The notes below the pieces were generated by a model that ran no database searches, had not been told where the DNA came from, and worked only from the letters and a program-made list of their open reading frames with translations. The translations under genes and the position numbers were made by a program. Positions 9,418 through 17,901 of a DNA stretch of 64,000 bases are shown in pieces. Each line of letters opens with the position of its first letter. Within the stretch, counting starts at the first letter, position 1. The stretch is from Schaalia radingae (GTDB lineage Bacteria; Actinomycetota; Actinomycetes; Actinomycetales; Actinomycetaceae): assembly GCF_900106055.1 (NCBI RefSeq), contig NZ_LT629792.1, positions 1,612,001 to 1,676,000 on the forward strand, read 5' to 3'.

Positions 9418-10890
9418 CTAACGTGAGTGTCTTGAAACGTACCAACCGTACCCATAACAACTGAGATAGAATATTGGCCAATTGAGCCTCACTATTCTCT
9501 TGATATTAGACTCGGGTGTGAAGCCGAAAGAAAGAAGCTTCGGGTCTAGCTGCTGGAAGAGCGATTTATGGAGCTCCTTGCGGACGCGTTGCTTTCGCGG
9601 GATCTTGATCCATTCCAAGATAAGTTCTCGACAGTTTGACAGTGTAAGCATGTTCACACCACACATGCCATAGGTAATATCACTTTGAGTACCCCATCTA
9701 CAGCAGTCCTGTTCCCAGGCTAAAACATCAAACACATCATTTCCACAATTTTGCCTCACGTCCCTAAGATAGAGTCCGAGTATCTGCAAGGCTGGTTTGC
9801 CGCTATTGTAAATACGGGAACGAACAAAGGATGGCGAAGCGAGTCTATCGGGAACGTTATTACCCGTAACACTTTTACCTATTTGGTCGATTATATTCCC
9901 GTTGAGAATCGCTCTATTACCGAATGTTTTTCTAATGGTAAGCGCTAGATTAAGCGAATAATCAGTTGCATCTCTACCGACGAGTCTTTTATAATAGCTC
10001 TTTTCAGATTCCTCCATACGGGAGTCCATAACTATAGAGTGCGGCACGCCATAATATTCAGATATTACATGAGAAATCTTCAAATCCGGCGTTTCATCCG
10101 TGAATGAAGGATGGCGGAAGGTGAATGTTGCCGGGTTATCACCCAGTTCCTTCATAAAGGCAAAATTAATCCTACTGTCATATCCAGCAGTTAACGGACA
10201 CAGCAAGTCATAATACCTATTATATTCTCGATATATATTCTTCATAAGAAGAAGCGTTTTCACTACGACCTCATCGAGAGCTGTCCGTCTGACCAGACCC
10301 GGGGTCCTCCACACACGTTCGGCATATTGTTGACGAACATAAAGTATATGATTCGGGAGAAGAATTCTGACATGGTCAAAGCTGGTCACATTGTTCGGAA
10401 GGGGCTGACCATCAGGAGCATTCGTTGTAATCTTCACCATCTGAGAATCCGAACGGTTGCTCACATAAGCACCTACCAGATTCTCTGACACACCACAGGC
10501 CACCACGGGATCCTCGTGAGTATAGAAGACGGACATACTGCATGTCGCGTCCCCCCAGACTACCTCTACGCCATCAACACTTAAGTAGACGACGTATTTG
10601 CCTGCGAGACGGTTACACAGCTCATATGCGTACTTGATTCCCGACTCGGCTGCAGCCTCGAGAATCATCTGCGGTATTTCGTCACGGGATCGCTCACCAT
10701 GCGCATCAACACAAAAACCAATAACAACAGCCTGTGAGGACCCTTCCGCATTTGTGAATTCTCTGCTCTCAGTCTTCTCGGTTGTATTGAGAAATAGAGA
10801 ACCAGCGAGCTCTTCCGACTGGGCAAAAGCTTCATCAGGCTCCTGGGTAATTGAGTAAGCAAAAACTGCGTCGCCTGGTATCTCCAGCAT
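9418..10890 (-). CDS. Asparagine-synthetase-like protein with altered PP-loop, no N-terminal Cys
   Basis: A 490-aa protein built like AsnB: an N-terminal Ntn-like part (LAGKYVVYLSVDGVEVVWGD, residues about 96-115) and a C-terminal ATP-pyrophosphatase domain. The PP-loop reads LTAGYDSR (about 233-240) instead of SGGLDS. The start at ATG 10890 is set by AGGAGGA just upstream. The second residue is Leu, so the glutaminase nucleophile Cys is missing and the protein probably uses free ammonia, an amino acid or a partner as amine donor. It is divergent from a second AsnB-like gene. Known AsnB relatives in O-antigen loci amidate uronic acids; that role here is inference. Composition is AT-rich. Confidence 0.72.
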   Translation of the reverse strand: MLEIPGDAVFAYSITQEPDEAFAQSEELAGSLFLNTTEKTESREFTNAEGSSQAVVIGFCVDAHGERSRDEIPQMILEAAAESGIKYAYELCNRLAGKYVVYLSVDGVEVVWGDATCSMSVFYTHEDPVVACGVSENLVGAYVSNRSDSQMVKITTNAPDGQPLPNNVTSFDHVRILLPNHILYVRQQYAERVWRTPGLVRRTALDEVVVKTLLLMKNIYREYNRYYDLLCPLTAGYDSRINFAFMKELGDNPATFTFRHPSFTDETPDLKISHVISEYYGVPHSIVMDSRMEESEKSYYKRLVGRDATDYSLNLALTIRKTFGNRAILNGNIIDQIGKSVTGNNVPDRLASPSFVRSRIYNSGKPALQILGLYLRDVRQNCGNDVFDVLAWEQDCCRWGTQSDITYGMCGVNMLTLSNCRELILEWIKIPRKQRVRKELHKSLFQQLDPKLLSFGFTPESNIKRIVRLNWPIFYLSCYGYGWYVSRHSR

Positions 10891-10936
10891 GAACTGTCCT
10901 CCTGCATATCTCACTGGCAAGTCCGCGAGTCTAGCA

Positions 10937-10957
10937 AGACAATACTCTATATTGTCT
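10937..10957. promoter_or_regulatory. Operator-like palindrome in divergent promoter region
   Basis: AGACAATA, five bases, then TATTGTCT: an 8-bp perfect inverted repeat. It sits 47 bases upstream of the minus-strand AsnB-like start and 112 bases upstream of the plus-strand one. Its symmetry and place suggest a binding site for a dimeric regulator or a hairpin in the leader. No regulator gene lies next to it. Confidence 0.35.
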
Positions 10958-11069
10958 AACCAGTTTAGGTCCCGTCACACAGAACTGAAGCAGTACTTGT
11001 GGTTCTCTTCTGTATGATGTTGACTGCGATTCCTGCTCTTCCACATTCGCTCGTCGAAGGGAGCGTTTA

Positions 11070-12665
11070 ATGAAGTTTTTCGATCTCAAACTGACATCCC
11101 CCCGGTGGGTCACAGACTCTTCAGGCAGGCTCCACGTCTGGTCAATGTCCAGCGATACGCAGCTCATCATGCAGATGTTATCCAGTGGCGTAAATGAAGA
11201 CATTTTGGCGAAACTTCCTGGCCACTGGACCATCGTCGATGAGCGAGAGGAAAACCCGATTATAGCCAGTGACCGGATTCGTTCCCATCCGCTTGCCTAT
11301 GCATTTGTTAACGGAACGTGGTTAGTTACCGACGACTTCGAGGCTACTCGCACATTGAAATCACTTGAGCGGAATGACCAACAGGCTCGGATATTTGAGA
11401 GTACAGGCTTTTGTATCGGCCCTTACACTCTCGCAGAAAGCATTTGTTCAACTGAGGCCGCCCACTACGTCATCCTTAAGAAAGATGGGGAGAAAGAGTC
11501 TCGCCTTTACACGCGATATGCCTTCTCTCCAGACAGTGTTACCGATGCTGAAGAATTTAGTGACTTATTCAAGCATGCGCTCGATAGCAGCATAGGGCGC
11601 CTCCTCGACGTCGTCGGGGAAAGGCAACTTGTCATTCCTCTATCCGGAGGGCTCGACTCACGGCTTCTCGCATCCTACCTACGGTTGAAACATGTCGAAA
11701 ATGTGATCGCATTTACGTACGGAAAAGATGACAGCGATGAAGTCAACATCTCGCATCTGGTTGCAAATGAATTAGGAATTGACTGGTTTGTGGTCCCCCT
11801 TGATACTTCAAAAGTCCACAAAGCTGTGACAGGATCTGATTTCGAGCACTTTCTCAGAAAAACCTGGAAAGGAACATCACTCCCACACATTCAAGATTGG
11901 TATCCACTTAGTGTTATTAAAGAAAACAAGCTCGTCGAGGACGATGCTGTTTTCCTGCCTGGCCATACGATTGTCGGCAATATGCACGACGAAAATCTTT
12001 GCGAAAAAGGGCATTCGTACAAAGAGATCTTGGCCGCAATAACTAAACACCACGCTAATCTTCAAGGCTGCTATCATGCCATTGGCCGCGATCCGGTTTG
12101 GCAAGCAGAACTTCAACGAGCAGCTTTAGAAATTGGTTCCAGAAATAATCCCCGAGCGACACAAGAGCTTATCGAATGGTTCAACCTCAGGGAAAGACAG
12201 GCTAAATATATCAATAATTCAATGTCGACGTACGAGTTCTTTGGCTATTCGTGGGCACTGCCGATGCTGGACCATGAATTTTGGATGCTATGGCTAAAGG
12301 GCGGATCGCACCTGACTCTTACCCGCGAATGGTATTCAAGATTTACCTCCCATCTTTATCAGGAAGCAACCGGCCGTGACGCACGGCTATTTCATCAGGC
12401 ACCCATCCGACTGACACCCGCCATAAAGCGCCCCCTACAAGCCGTAGCAAAAGCTACGCGTGCCGACAACTTTATTGCCAAGTATCGTTCAGTCCGCATT
12501 ATGATGAACCATCCTATGGCTTTCGAAGCTTATTCAAGTCTTTCACGCCTACAGCAGCTCCACGCATATCTGTGCGGGAAAAAGCAAGTCGGGCTATGGG
12601 CAAAGGAATTCGTGGAAAAAGGGTGGTGTGGGCATGAGAATCTACTTCCGCCAGCCGACCAATAG
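11070..12665 (+). CDS. Asparagine-synthetase-like amidotransferase with intact PP-loop
   Basis: A 531-aa AsnB-type protein. The N-terminal half keeps the outline of a class II glutaminase domain (LPGHWTIVDE, IASDRIRSHPLAYAF) but begins MKFFD, so the catalytic Cys2 is absent. The C-terminal half has a canonical ATP-pyrophosphatase loop LSGGLDSR at about 191-198 and FTYGKDDSDEVNISHLVANE downstream. The start at ATG 11070 follows GAAGGGA. It is divergently paired with the gene at 9418-10890 and followed by an acyltransferase. Adenylation of a carboxylate followed by amide formation is the likely chemistry; a surface-glycan uronic acid is a reasonable but unproven substrate. A lasso-type cyclase is less likely, since no precursor peptide is seen. 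Confidence 0.75.
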   Translation: MKFFDLKLTSPRWVTDSSGRLHVWSMSSDTQLIMQMLSSGVNEDILAKLPGHWTIVDEREENPIIASDRIRSHPLAYAFVNGTWLVTDDFEATRTLKSLERNDQQARIFESTGFCIGPYTLAESICSTEAAHYVILKKDGEKESRLYTRYAFSPDSVTDAEEFSDLFKHALDSSIGRLLDVVGERQLVIPLSGGLDSRLLASYLRLKHVENVIAFTYGKDDSDEVNISHLVANELGIDWFVVPLDTSKVHKAVTGSDFEHFLRKTWKGTSLPHIQDWYPLSVIKENKLVEDDAVFLPGHTIVGNMHDENLCEKGHSYKEILAAITKHHANLQGCYHAIGRDPVWQAELQRAALEIGSRNNPRATQELIEWFNLRERQAKYINNSMSTYEFFGYSWALPMLDHEFWMLWLKGGSHLTLTREWYSRFTSHLYQEATGRDARLFHQAPIRLTPAIKRPLQAVAKATRADNFIAKYRSVRIMMNHPMAFEAYSSLSRLQQLHAYLCGKKQVGLWAKEFVEKGWCGHENLLPPADQ

Positions 12666-12701
12666 ATCTCGCTTCCTATTCTCAGTCATAAGGAATTGCC
12701 G

Positions 12702-13787
12702 ATGCATAAACGCCTTGATTCCCTGACCGGCTTACGATGGTGGGCAGCATTTGGCGTCTTCGCATACCATATGGCGAATCTGGCACCCCTTCGGCATCAG
12801 TCGCTCCTGAACGTGGGATATACGGGTGTTTCATTTTTCTTCGTTCTTTCCGGTTTCGTCCTCACTTGGTCAGCCACGCCGTCAACGGGCATTCGACAAT
12901 TCTGGTGGAGAAGATTCGCCAGGATATGGCCGGCCCATCTCGTGGCACTGATACCCTGTCTTTTCGTTTTCTATTCTTTTTTCACACCGCCTGATGATCA
13001 GTCCTGGGTCAAGCAGTTCTCACTTCCAGTCATTGCACTGTCAATCATCTTGCTCCAGGGGTTTTCCACCCAGCCTGCGGTACTGTTTTCAGGAAATCCC
13101 GCGGCTTGGACTCTTTCGTGTGAAGCATTCTTCTATTTCCTTCACCCCTTGGTGAATCCGAGCAGAACGATGAAAAAGAAAGCTTCCTCTGCCCTGTTGA
13201 CGAGTGCCGTTGGGGTAGGCGTTGTCATGTGCCTGCTTCGTGCTTCAGGAGTTATGATTTCTCCTCCGTTGGAAAGACTCTGGGAATTCTTTCTCGGGAT
13301 GGCGCTCGCTCATCTTTTGCGCGCCGGCGTACGCTTTCATCTTCCTGCGTGGTCTACCTACGTCATGATTTCTGGCGTCATCGCCTTTTACTGGCTCCTG
13401 AATTCGCGATATCACGACCAATCAGGCCCTTTCATCAGCTCCTTAAGGACTTTCACTCCCGTCATCCTGGCACTCGCCTACACCGTAATGATTGGTATCT
13501 GCGCATCGGCGGACATCGAAGGGCACTATTCACCCCTGAGGCACCGGTTCCTCGTGACAGGCGGTGAATGGTCGTATGCTTTTTACCTCGTCCACGCTAC
13601 TGTCCTCTATTCCTTCAAGAACTTCACTGGACTCATTCCGTGGGGAGTGTGGACTATCCCTGTGTGGTGCGTCGTATTCATCATCGCGCTTGCTGCGGCC
13701 GGCGGACTCCACTTATTGATCGAAAAACCTCTGGAAAGGAGGCTTCGTAGGTGGGGCGATTCTCACCTTTCACCTAAGGCATTCTGA
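12702..13787 (+). CDS. Membrane acyltransferase, AT3 family
   Basis: A 361-aa integral membrane protein with about ten hydrophobic segments. It opens with RLDSLTGLRWWAAFGVFAYH, the AT3 signature including the essential His, then GYTGVSFFFVLSGFVLTWS. It transfers acyl groups, usually acetyl, to sugars at the membrane. AAGGA about ten bases before ATG 12702 sets the start. It lies 36 bases downstream of the AsnB-like gene and is probably co-transcribed, so it may decorate the same glycan. There is no C-terminal SGNH domain, unlike the relative at 17.9-20.1 kb. Confidence 0.85.
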   Translation: MHKRLDSLTGLRWWAAFGVFAYHMANLAPLRHQSLLNVGYTGVSFFFVLSGFVLTWSATPSTGIRQFWWRRFARIWPAHLVALIPCLFVFYSFFTPPDDQSWVKQFSLPVIALSIILLQGFSTQPAVLFSGNPAAWTLSCEAFFYFLHPLVNPSRTMKKKASSALLTSAVGVGVVMCLLRASGVMISPPLERLWEFFLGMALAHLLRAGVRFHLPAWSTYVMISGVIAFYWLLNSRYHDQSGPFISSLRTFTPVILALAYTVMIGICASADIEGHYSPLRHRFLVTGGEWSYAFYLVHATVLYSFKNFTGLIPWGVWTIPVWCVVFIIALAAAGGLHLLIEKPLERRLRRWGDSHLSPKAF

Positions 13788-13831
13788 GCCGAGGCCGTTT
13801 GAAAACGGAAGTGCTTTCAGCAACCGACCAT

Positions 13832-15214
13832 TCAGTCAATGGGCTTTTCAAGAGCCCATTGGACTAGCGGCGCGCCCGATTCTTTTCCAAATGAAGGAAT
13901 CGCTGTCATCAAATGGCCTCCGCTGAAGGGAACAGAAAATCCCTCGTTAGCGCCCAGGGCGGTAATACTATCGGTCATCAGGTCCCATCGATACATTTCA
14001 GAGCCGACATTTCCTGACCCATTGCCCCATACTGCGACTGAATCGTTCAACGATAACGCAATTCCATCGGACTTTTGATAGACCCACCCCGTGAAAGCAT
14101 CCTTTTCACGATCGAAGCGCCCCAGCCAAGAACGCGCGGAGCATTGATCCTGGAAAACTATCACAATAAAGTGTTCGTCGCCCGCAAGCCACTGTACTTT
14201 GAAAAAGTCACCTGTCTGAATTTCAATATCGTGTCGGCTCGGCTTCGCCCAGTGAAGGGTGAATACGTCAGATTCTGACTCTGGTCCGTTCCCGGTCGTG
14301 TCACGAATCCATCCCACGTCTGTACCAATGGCAGCGGGCAAACGCCCCTGTTCGCGCGAGATGACAGTTCCAGGATTGTTCAAAGCGACCTGGAGGATTT
14401 GTTCCTCATATGCATTGTCCTGTCCATCGGCCGGGAGCACAGCTGGTACATACGCATATGTGCCATCGAAAGCAGGTGGAACCCATCCGGAGGCGACGGG
14501 AAGACTGCTCTGACCAGTCAGCGCCCATGATGAGAGCAATTCGGTCGCCATCTTCTGACCCGTCAGCGGCGCTCCCATCACACGCCACGCCATGGACCAC
14601 GCGTTGGACGGCGTCCCGTCGAAAAGCTGTTCGGTCCATATCGCGTGGCCATGTGCGATTGTCCCTGCAAGAGGAGCCGGCGTGAGCGCGGTAGGCGGTT
14701 GCTCCGGCAGCAGTTTCGTCGACACAAATGGATAAAACTTCTTGCCTTCAATGATTCCTACATGAGTCGGACTGGAATGTTCAGCACGCGGCAGTTCCTG
14801 CGCAACCGCCAGAGCTTCGCCCCTTTCGCCCATGCCGATCATTTGCAGTGGAGATCCGCTGTCAATAGTCGACCCGACAGTCGTGCTTCGGAAGGGGGCA
14901 ACTGCTTGCGAGGTCGTATCAATAATGACAGATTCCGTCGAGATCGGTTCGCCTAAGACAGCCAGCACTGCACGAGAAATATCAGCGGGTTCACGCGCCT
15001 GTCGTTCACACGTGCTGGGATCCCGCAGACCTCCTGCTGCGGGCAGGGATTGCGGCTCGCTTTGCTGAGCCACACCGGTATTCTCCTCAGGCGCGCCCGA
15101 TTGGCCATGGTCGCTCTGGATACTCCCTGTAAAGGAACTTGTACATGCGCACAGCCCCGACATCGCAGCACACGTTAGTGCTCCAGCTACAAACTGCAGA
15201 CGGGTACGGCGCAT
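13832..15214 (-). CDS. Secreted lipoprotein of unknown function
   Basis: A 460-aa protein starting at ATG 15214. The signal peptide is LQFVAGALTCAAMSGLCAC, with a lipobox-like LCAC, then a Ser/Gln/Glu-rich linker, so it is probably anchored to the outer face of the membrane. The remainder has many short Trp/Gly-containing strand-like segments (AVWGNGSGNVGSEMYRWDL) reminiscent of a beta-propeller, but I do not recognise a named family. The start codon overlaps the stop of the upstream gene (TGATG), so it is translationally coupled to the FG-GAP/C39 protein and probably works with it. Confidence 0.7.
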   Translation of the reverse strand: MRRTRLQFVAGALTCAAMSGLCACTSSFTGSIQSDHGQSGAPEENTGVAQQSEPQSLPAAGGLRDPSTCERQAREPADISRAVLAVLGEPISTESVIIDTTSQAVAPFRSTTVGSTIDSGSPLQMIGMGERGEALAVAQELPRAEHSSPTHVGIIEGKKFYPFVSTKLLPEQPPTALTPAPLAGTIAHGHAIWTEQLFDGTPSNAWSMAWRVMGAPLTGQKMATELLSSWALTGQSSLPVASGWVPPAFDGTYAYVPAVLPADGQDNAYEEQILQVALNNPGTVISREQGRLPAAIGTDVGWIRDTTGNGPESESDVFTLHWAKPSRHDIEIQTGDFFKVQWLAGDEHFIVIVFQDQCSARSWLGRFDREKDAFTGWVYQKSDGIALSLNDSVAVWGNGSGNVGSEMYRWDLMTDSITALGANEGFSVPFSGGHLMTAIPSFGKESGAPLVQWALEKPID

Positions 15215-17769
15215 CAATACACCATTCCATGGCCGCCGCCGCCATAATTGCCGAGGAAATTCTCCGCAAAACGGTTAGCGTCAAAGTAATCAAAGTAACG
15301 CTGCGCGCTATATCCGGTAATGGCAGATCCAGGCCCTCCCGGATCAACAAACCCCACTGTCGCATTTGATTTGTGGTAGCGATACGCAACAATGATGTGC
15401 GAACTGGTCCCAGTGTGACCGTTATAGTGGGGGCCTCCATAACTCTCAATCGTGTCCACCAGAACCGGGCGCCCTGTCTGAAAACTGTCGAGAACCTTGC
15501 TTCTGAAATCCCACCCACTGGGGAATGTTGTCTGTCGGTAGGACTGAGTTCCCATCCATCGGTTCAGGCCGACAGATAACCGGTGGTGTTCCCACGATGT
15601 TCCACCTGAGGCACCACTTCCTACTGCCGCGTAGCTTGACGATGCGAGATTCCAAATCGATAAGCTGTGCGTCGCATAGCGAGATTGCTGGTAACCCAGG
15701 TAATTGAGAACCATGTACATCGACGTCGGCCCGCACGTTGATCCGTCAGGTTGTCCCTGCCACGAAATGGGATGCGTGAGCCACTGATCGGTTTCCTGTA
15801 CCCGATGAGCATACGTCGGTTTCGGTAAGGGAATACTCCTGAAGGAGCGGTTAGTTCCTCTGTAGGTGAAAGAGTACAGGTGCAGGATCCCTCGCGTGTC
15901 CACAGCAACAAGCTCCTTGGAAGAATGCGAGGTATTTCCAACAAGAAGTGGCGACATACTCTGCCATCCCCACCCTATGAGTCGTGGTGGTTCGAAGCGC
16001 CCGCTCTGGCTCTGCTGAAGAACGTACAGGTGACCATTGTCATCACGGGAGATGAGATCTGAACGACCCGAGCTATTCCAGTCATCTGCAGAAAAAGCAT
16101 GAGAGAGCAGGTCATCGACTTTTCCGAGGTTGCGTGGCGGCAGGAACGTTCCTTGGCCATTTGTCGAATAGAGCATGAGACTTTGATCAGAGTCCAATGC
16201 GTAGATAGCCGGGTGGTGATTCGGCCCATTGCGTAGCAACCAAACTTTCGCGAAGCTGCCCCACCCCTGACCAACGTAGTACGGCGCAAGGAATCCACCG
16301 CGTGCATCGCCAGGATACAGTCGCAGCCTTCCATCTGGCATGCGGGCTAATATATCGCTGCGATTGTCCCCATTAAAGTCAATTCCTGTGTAAATGTCTC
16401 GAACTGCATTCCACCCCTGACCAATAACGCGCGGACTGCCAAAGCGAGTAGATGAGTTCATGGGATAGAAAGTCAGCTGACCATTCGAATTAACCAAAGC
16501 GAAATCTGCATGGCCATTCCCATCAAAATCGCCCATCGAATACACCCTTGACTGCGGCCAGCCCACTCCGATCATTTCGTGGGTCGACAAGCTAATGTCG
16601 TACCACACGTCGTCAGGTCCAGGAGGTTCAGGTGCTGGATGCGACGGCTCCGAATCACTTGATCCACTCAAGCCTGCAACCTTCACAGAATAAAGAAGGC
16701 CGCGAGCATCGGCAATATCGATACTCCCCTCACCACCGCCCGCATAACCGTTGGACTGGGCGAAAACAGGTGCCTCGAAAGAGGTTTTCAACGAAGCGTA
16801 CGACGAATAAGCCAGTCCATCGGTCGTCGCATGCAAATTAACATCACCATCTGATGACAGGCAAATAATCGATGAATGACCCGTGTCGAAAAGATCGCTC
16901 GCCGGGAATGGCGTGCAATGATGATTCGGGAAACTCCCGGGACGAGGCGCTTTCCACTTTCCTTTACCATCTGTTCCGTATACGCTCATCTGGTTATCTC
17001 TGAAAGCGAGAATTGCTGCATTGCCACCTGGACCACGCTGAATCGCAATCAACCGATCAAAAATAGCCCAACCCTGTCCAACCTGTCTGGATGCCTTGAA
17101 GGATCCTGATCCCGACCCCGGGTACAAAACAAGCGCCCCATTGGGGTGAACGCCCAGGACATCTGTGTGGCCATCACCGTCAAAGTCGATGCCAGCCATC
17201 ACATGCGGCAGTGTTGCCCATCCTTGGCCGACACGTTGACGTGGTTGAAAGGTTGTGGGAGAGGAACGCGGATACAGCCACAGCGTTCCGTCACCCGTGA
17301 CAAGAAACAGGTCGCCGCTTCCGCTGGCGTCAAAATTCCCGGCGTTGTATATGTCCCCGACAGTCCAGCCGTTGCCGATGACTTCTGTTGACTGGACGGA
17401 CACGATGCCGCCGTCATGTGATCTCACAGAAGTCTGGGGCGAAAAGTCGTCAGGTGGATCTTGCGGTTGAGAGGAATCTTCTTCGCGAGCACTGGTCTCT
17501 TCTTCAAGCCCGCTGCCTTCAGGATCTTTCCACTCATCAGCTTGGCCAGTATTCCCAGCCTCCTCAGGAGCTCCTTCTACCGCACCAGTATGTGCTGGAT
17601 CCTCAGAAGAAGATGTCGACCTGTCTTCTTCGGTCGATGTTCCTTGGCTTCCTGCCGTCTGGTCGTCTTCCACGTAGTCGCTATCCGTTGCGAGAGCGGC
17701 GACGGGCATACTCGCAGCCGCAAGAGAAAGGAAAACAGCGGCACTGAAATAACGAGCGATTTTTATCAT
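15214..17769 (-). CDS. Secreted FG-GAP/VCBS-repeat protein with C-terminal C39-like cysteine protease domain
   Basis: An 851-aa exported protein. Residues 1 to about 28 are a signal peptide; about 30-105 is an acidic Ser/Glu/Asp-rich linker. Two blocks of FG-GAP/VCBS-type repeats follow, with calcium-loop motifs such as GIDFDGDGHTDVL, GDFDGNGHADFAL and GIDFNGDNRSDIL and recurring VGQGW. About 660-851 is a papain-like peptidase_C39_2 domain: DGSTCGPTSMYMVLNYLGY (Cys about 679), SSHIIVAYRY (His about 791) and VDPGG (Asp about 809). AGGTGG precedes the ATG at 17769. Cleavage, cross-linking or inert binding are all possible; the triad looks complete. Confidence 0.78.
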   Translation of the reverse strand: MIKIARYFSAAVFLSLAAASMPVAALATDSDYVEDDQTAGSQGTSTEEDRSTSSSEDPAHTGAVEGAPEEAGNTGQADEWKDPEGSGLEEETSAREEDSSQPQDPPDDFSPQTSVRSHDGGIVSVQSTEVIGNGWTVGDIYNAGNFDASGSGDLFLVTGDGTLWLYPRSSPTTFQPRQRVGQGWATLPHVMAGIDFDGDGHTDVLGVHPNGALVLYPGSGSGSFKASRQVGQGWAIFDRLIAIQRGPGGNAAILAFRDNQMSVYGTDGKGKWKAPRPGSFPNHHCTPFPASDLFDTGHSSIICLSSDGDVNLHATTDGLAYSSYASLKTSFEAPVFAQSNGYAGGGEGSIDIADARGLLYSVKVAGLSGSSDSEPSHPAPEPPGPDDVWYDISLSTHEMIGVGWPQSRVYSMGDFDGNGHADFALVNSNGQLTFYPMNSSTRFGSPRVIGQGWNAVRDIYTGIDFNGDNRSDILARMPDGRLRLYPGDARGGFLAPYYVGQGWGSFAKVWLLRNGPNHHPAIYALDSDQSLMLYSTNGQGTFLPPRNLGKVDDLLSHAFSADDWNSSGRSDLISRDDNGHLYVLQQSQSGRFEPPRLIGWGWQSMSPLLVGNTSHSSKELVAVDTRGILHLYSFTYRGTNRSFRSIPLPKPTYAHRVQETDQWLTHPISWQGQPDGSTCGPTSMYMVLNYLGYQQSRYATHSLSIWNLASSSYAAVGSGASGGTSWEHHRLSVGLNRWMGTQSYRQTTFPSGWDFRSKVLDSFQTGRPVLVDTIESYGGPHYNGHTGTSSHIIVAYRYHKSNATVGFVDPGGPGSAITGYSAQRYFDYFDANRFAENFLGNYGGGGHGMVY

Positions 17770-17901
17770 TCCACCTCATATCATCAACGTGCTCATAGCA
17801 TTCTAATATGCACATATTGGCGGTTCTTCAGGTCACTCAGGGCAAGTCCCCCACATAAAGGACAGCCAAATGTCACATCACTTTCGCGCTTTCCAAGCCG
17901 C

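Noticed and set aside
9418..12665. Lasso-peptide cluster (AsnB-like cyclase)
   Set aside because: No precursor peptide, no B-type transglutaminase-like protease partner, and polysaccharide genes on both sides.
17461..17901. Long N-terminal extension of the frameshifted acyltransferase
   Set aside because: The open frame upstream of about 17902 runs antisense through the start of the FG-GAP gene and shows no family similarity.
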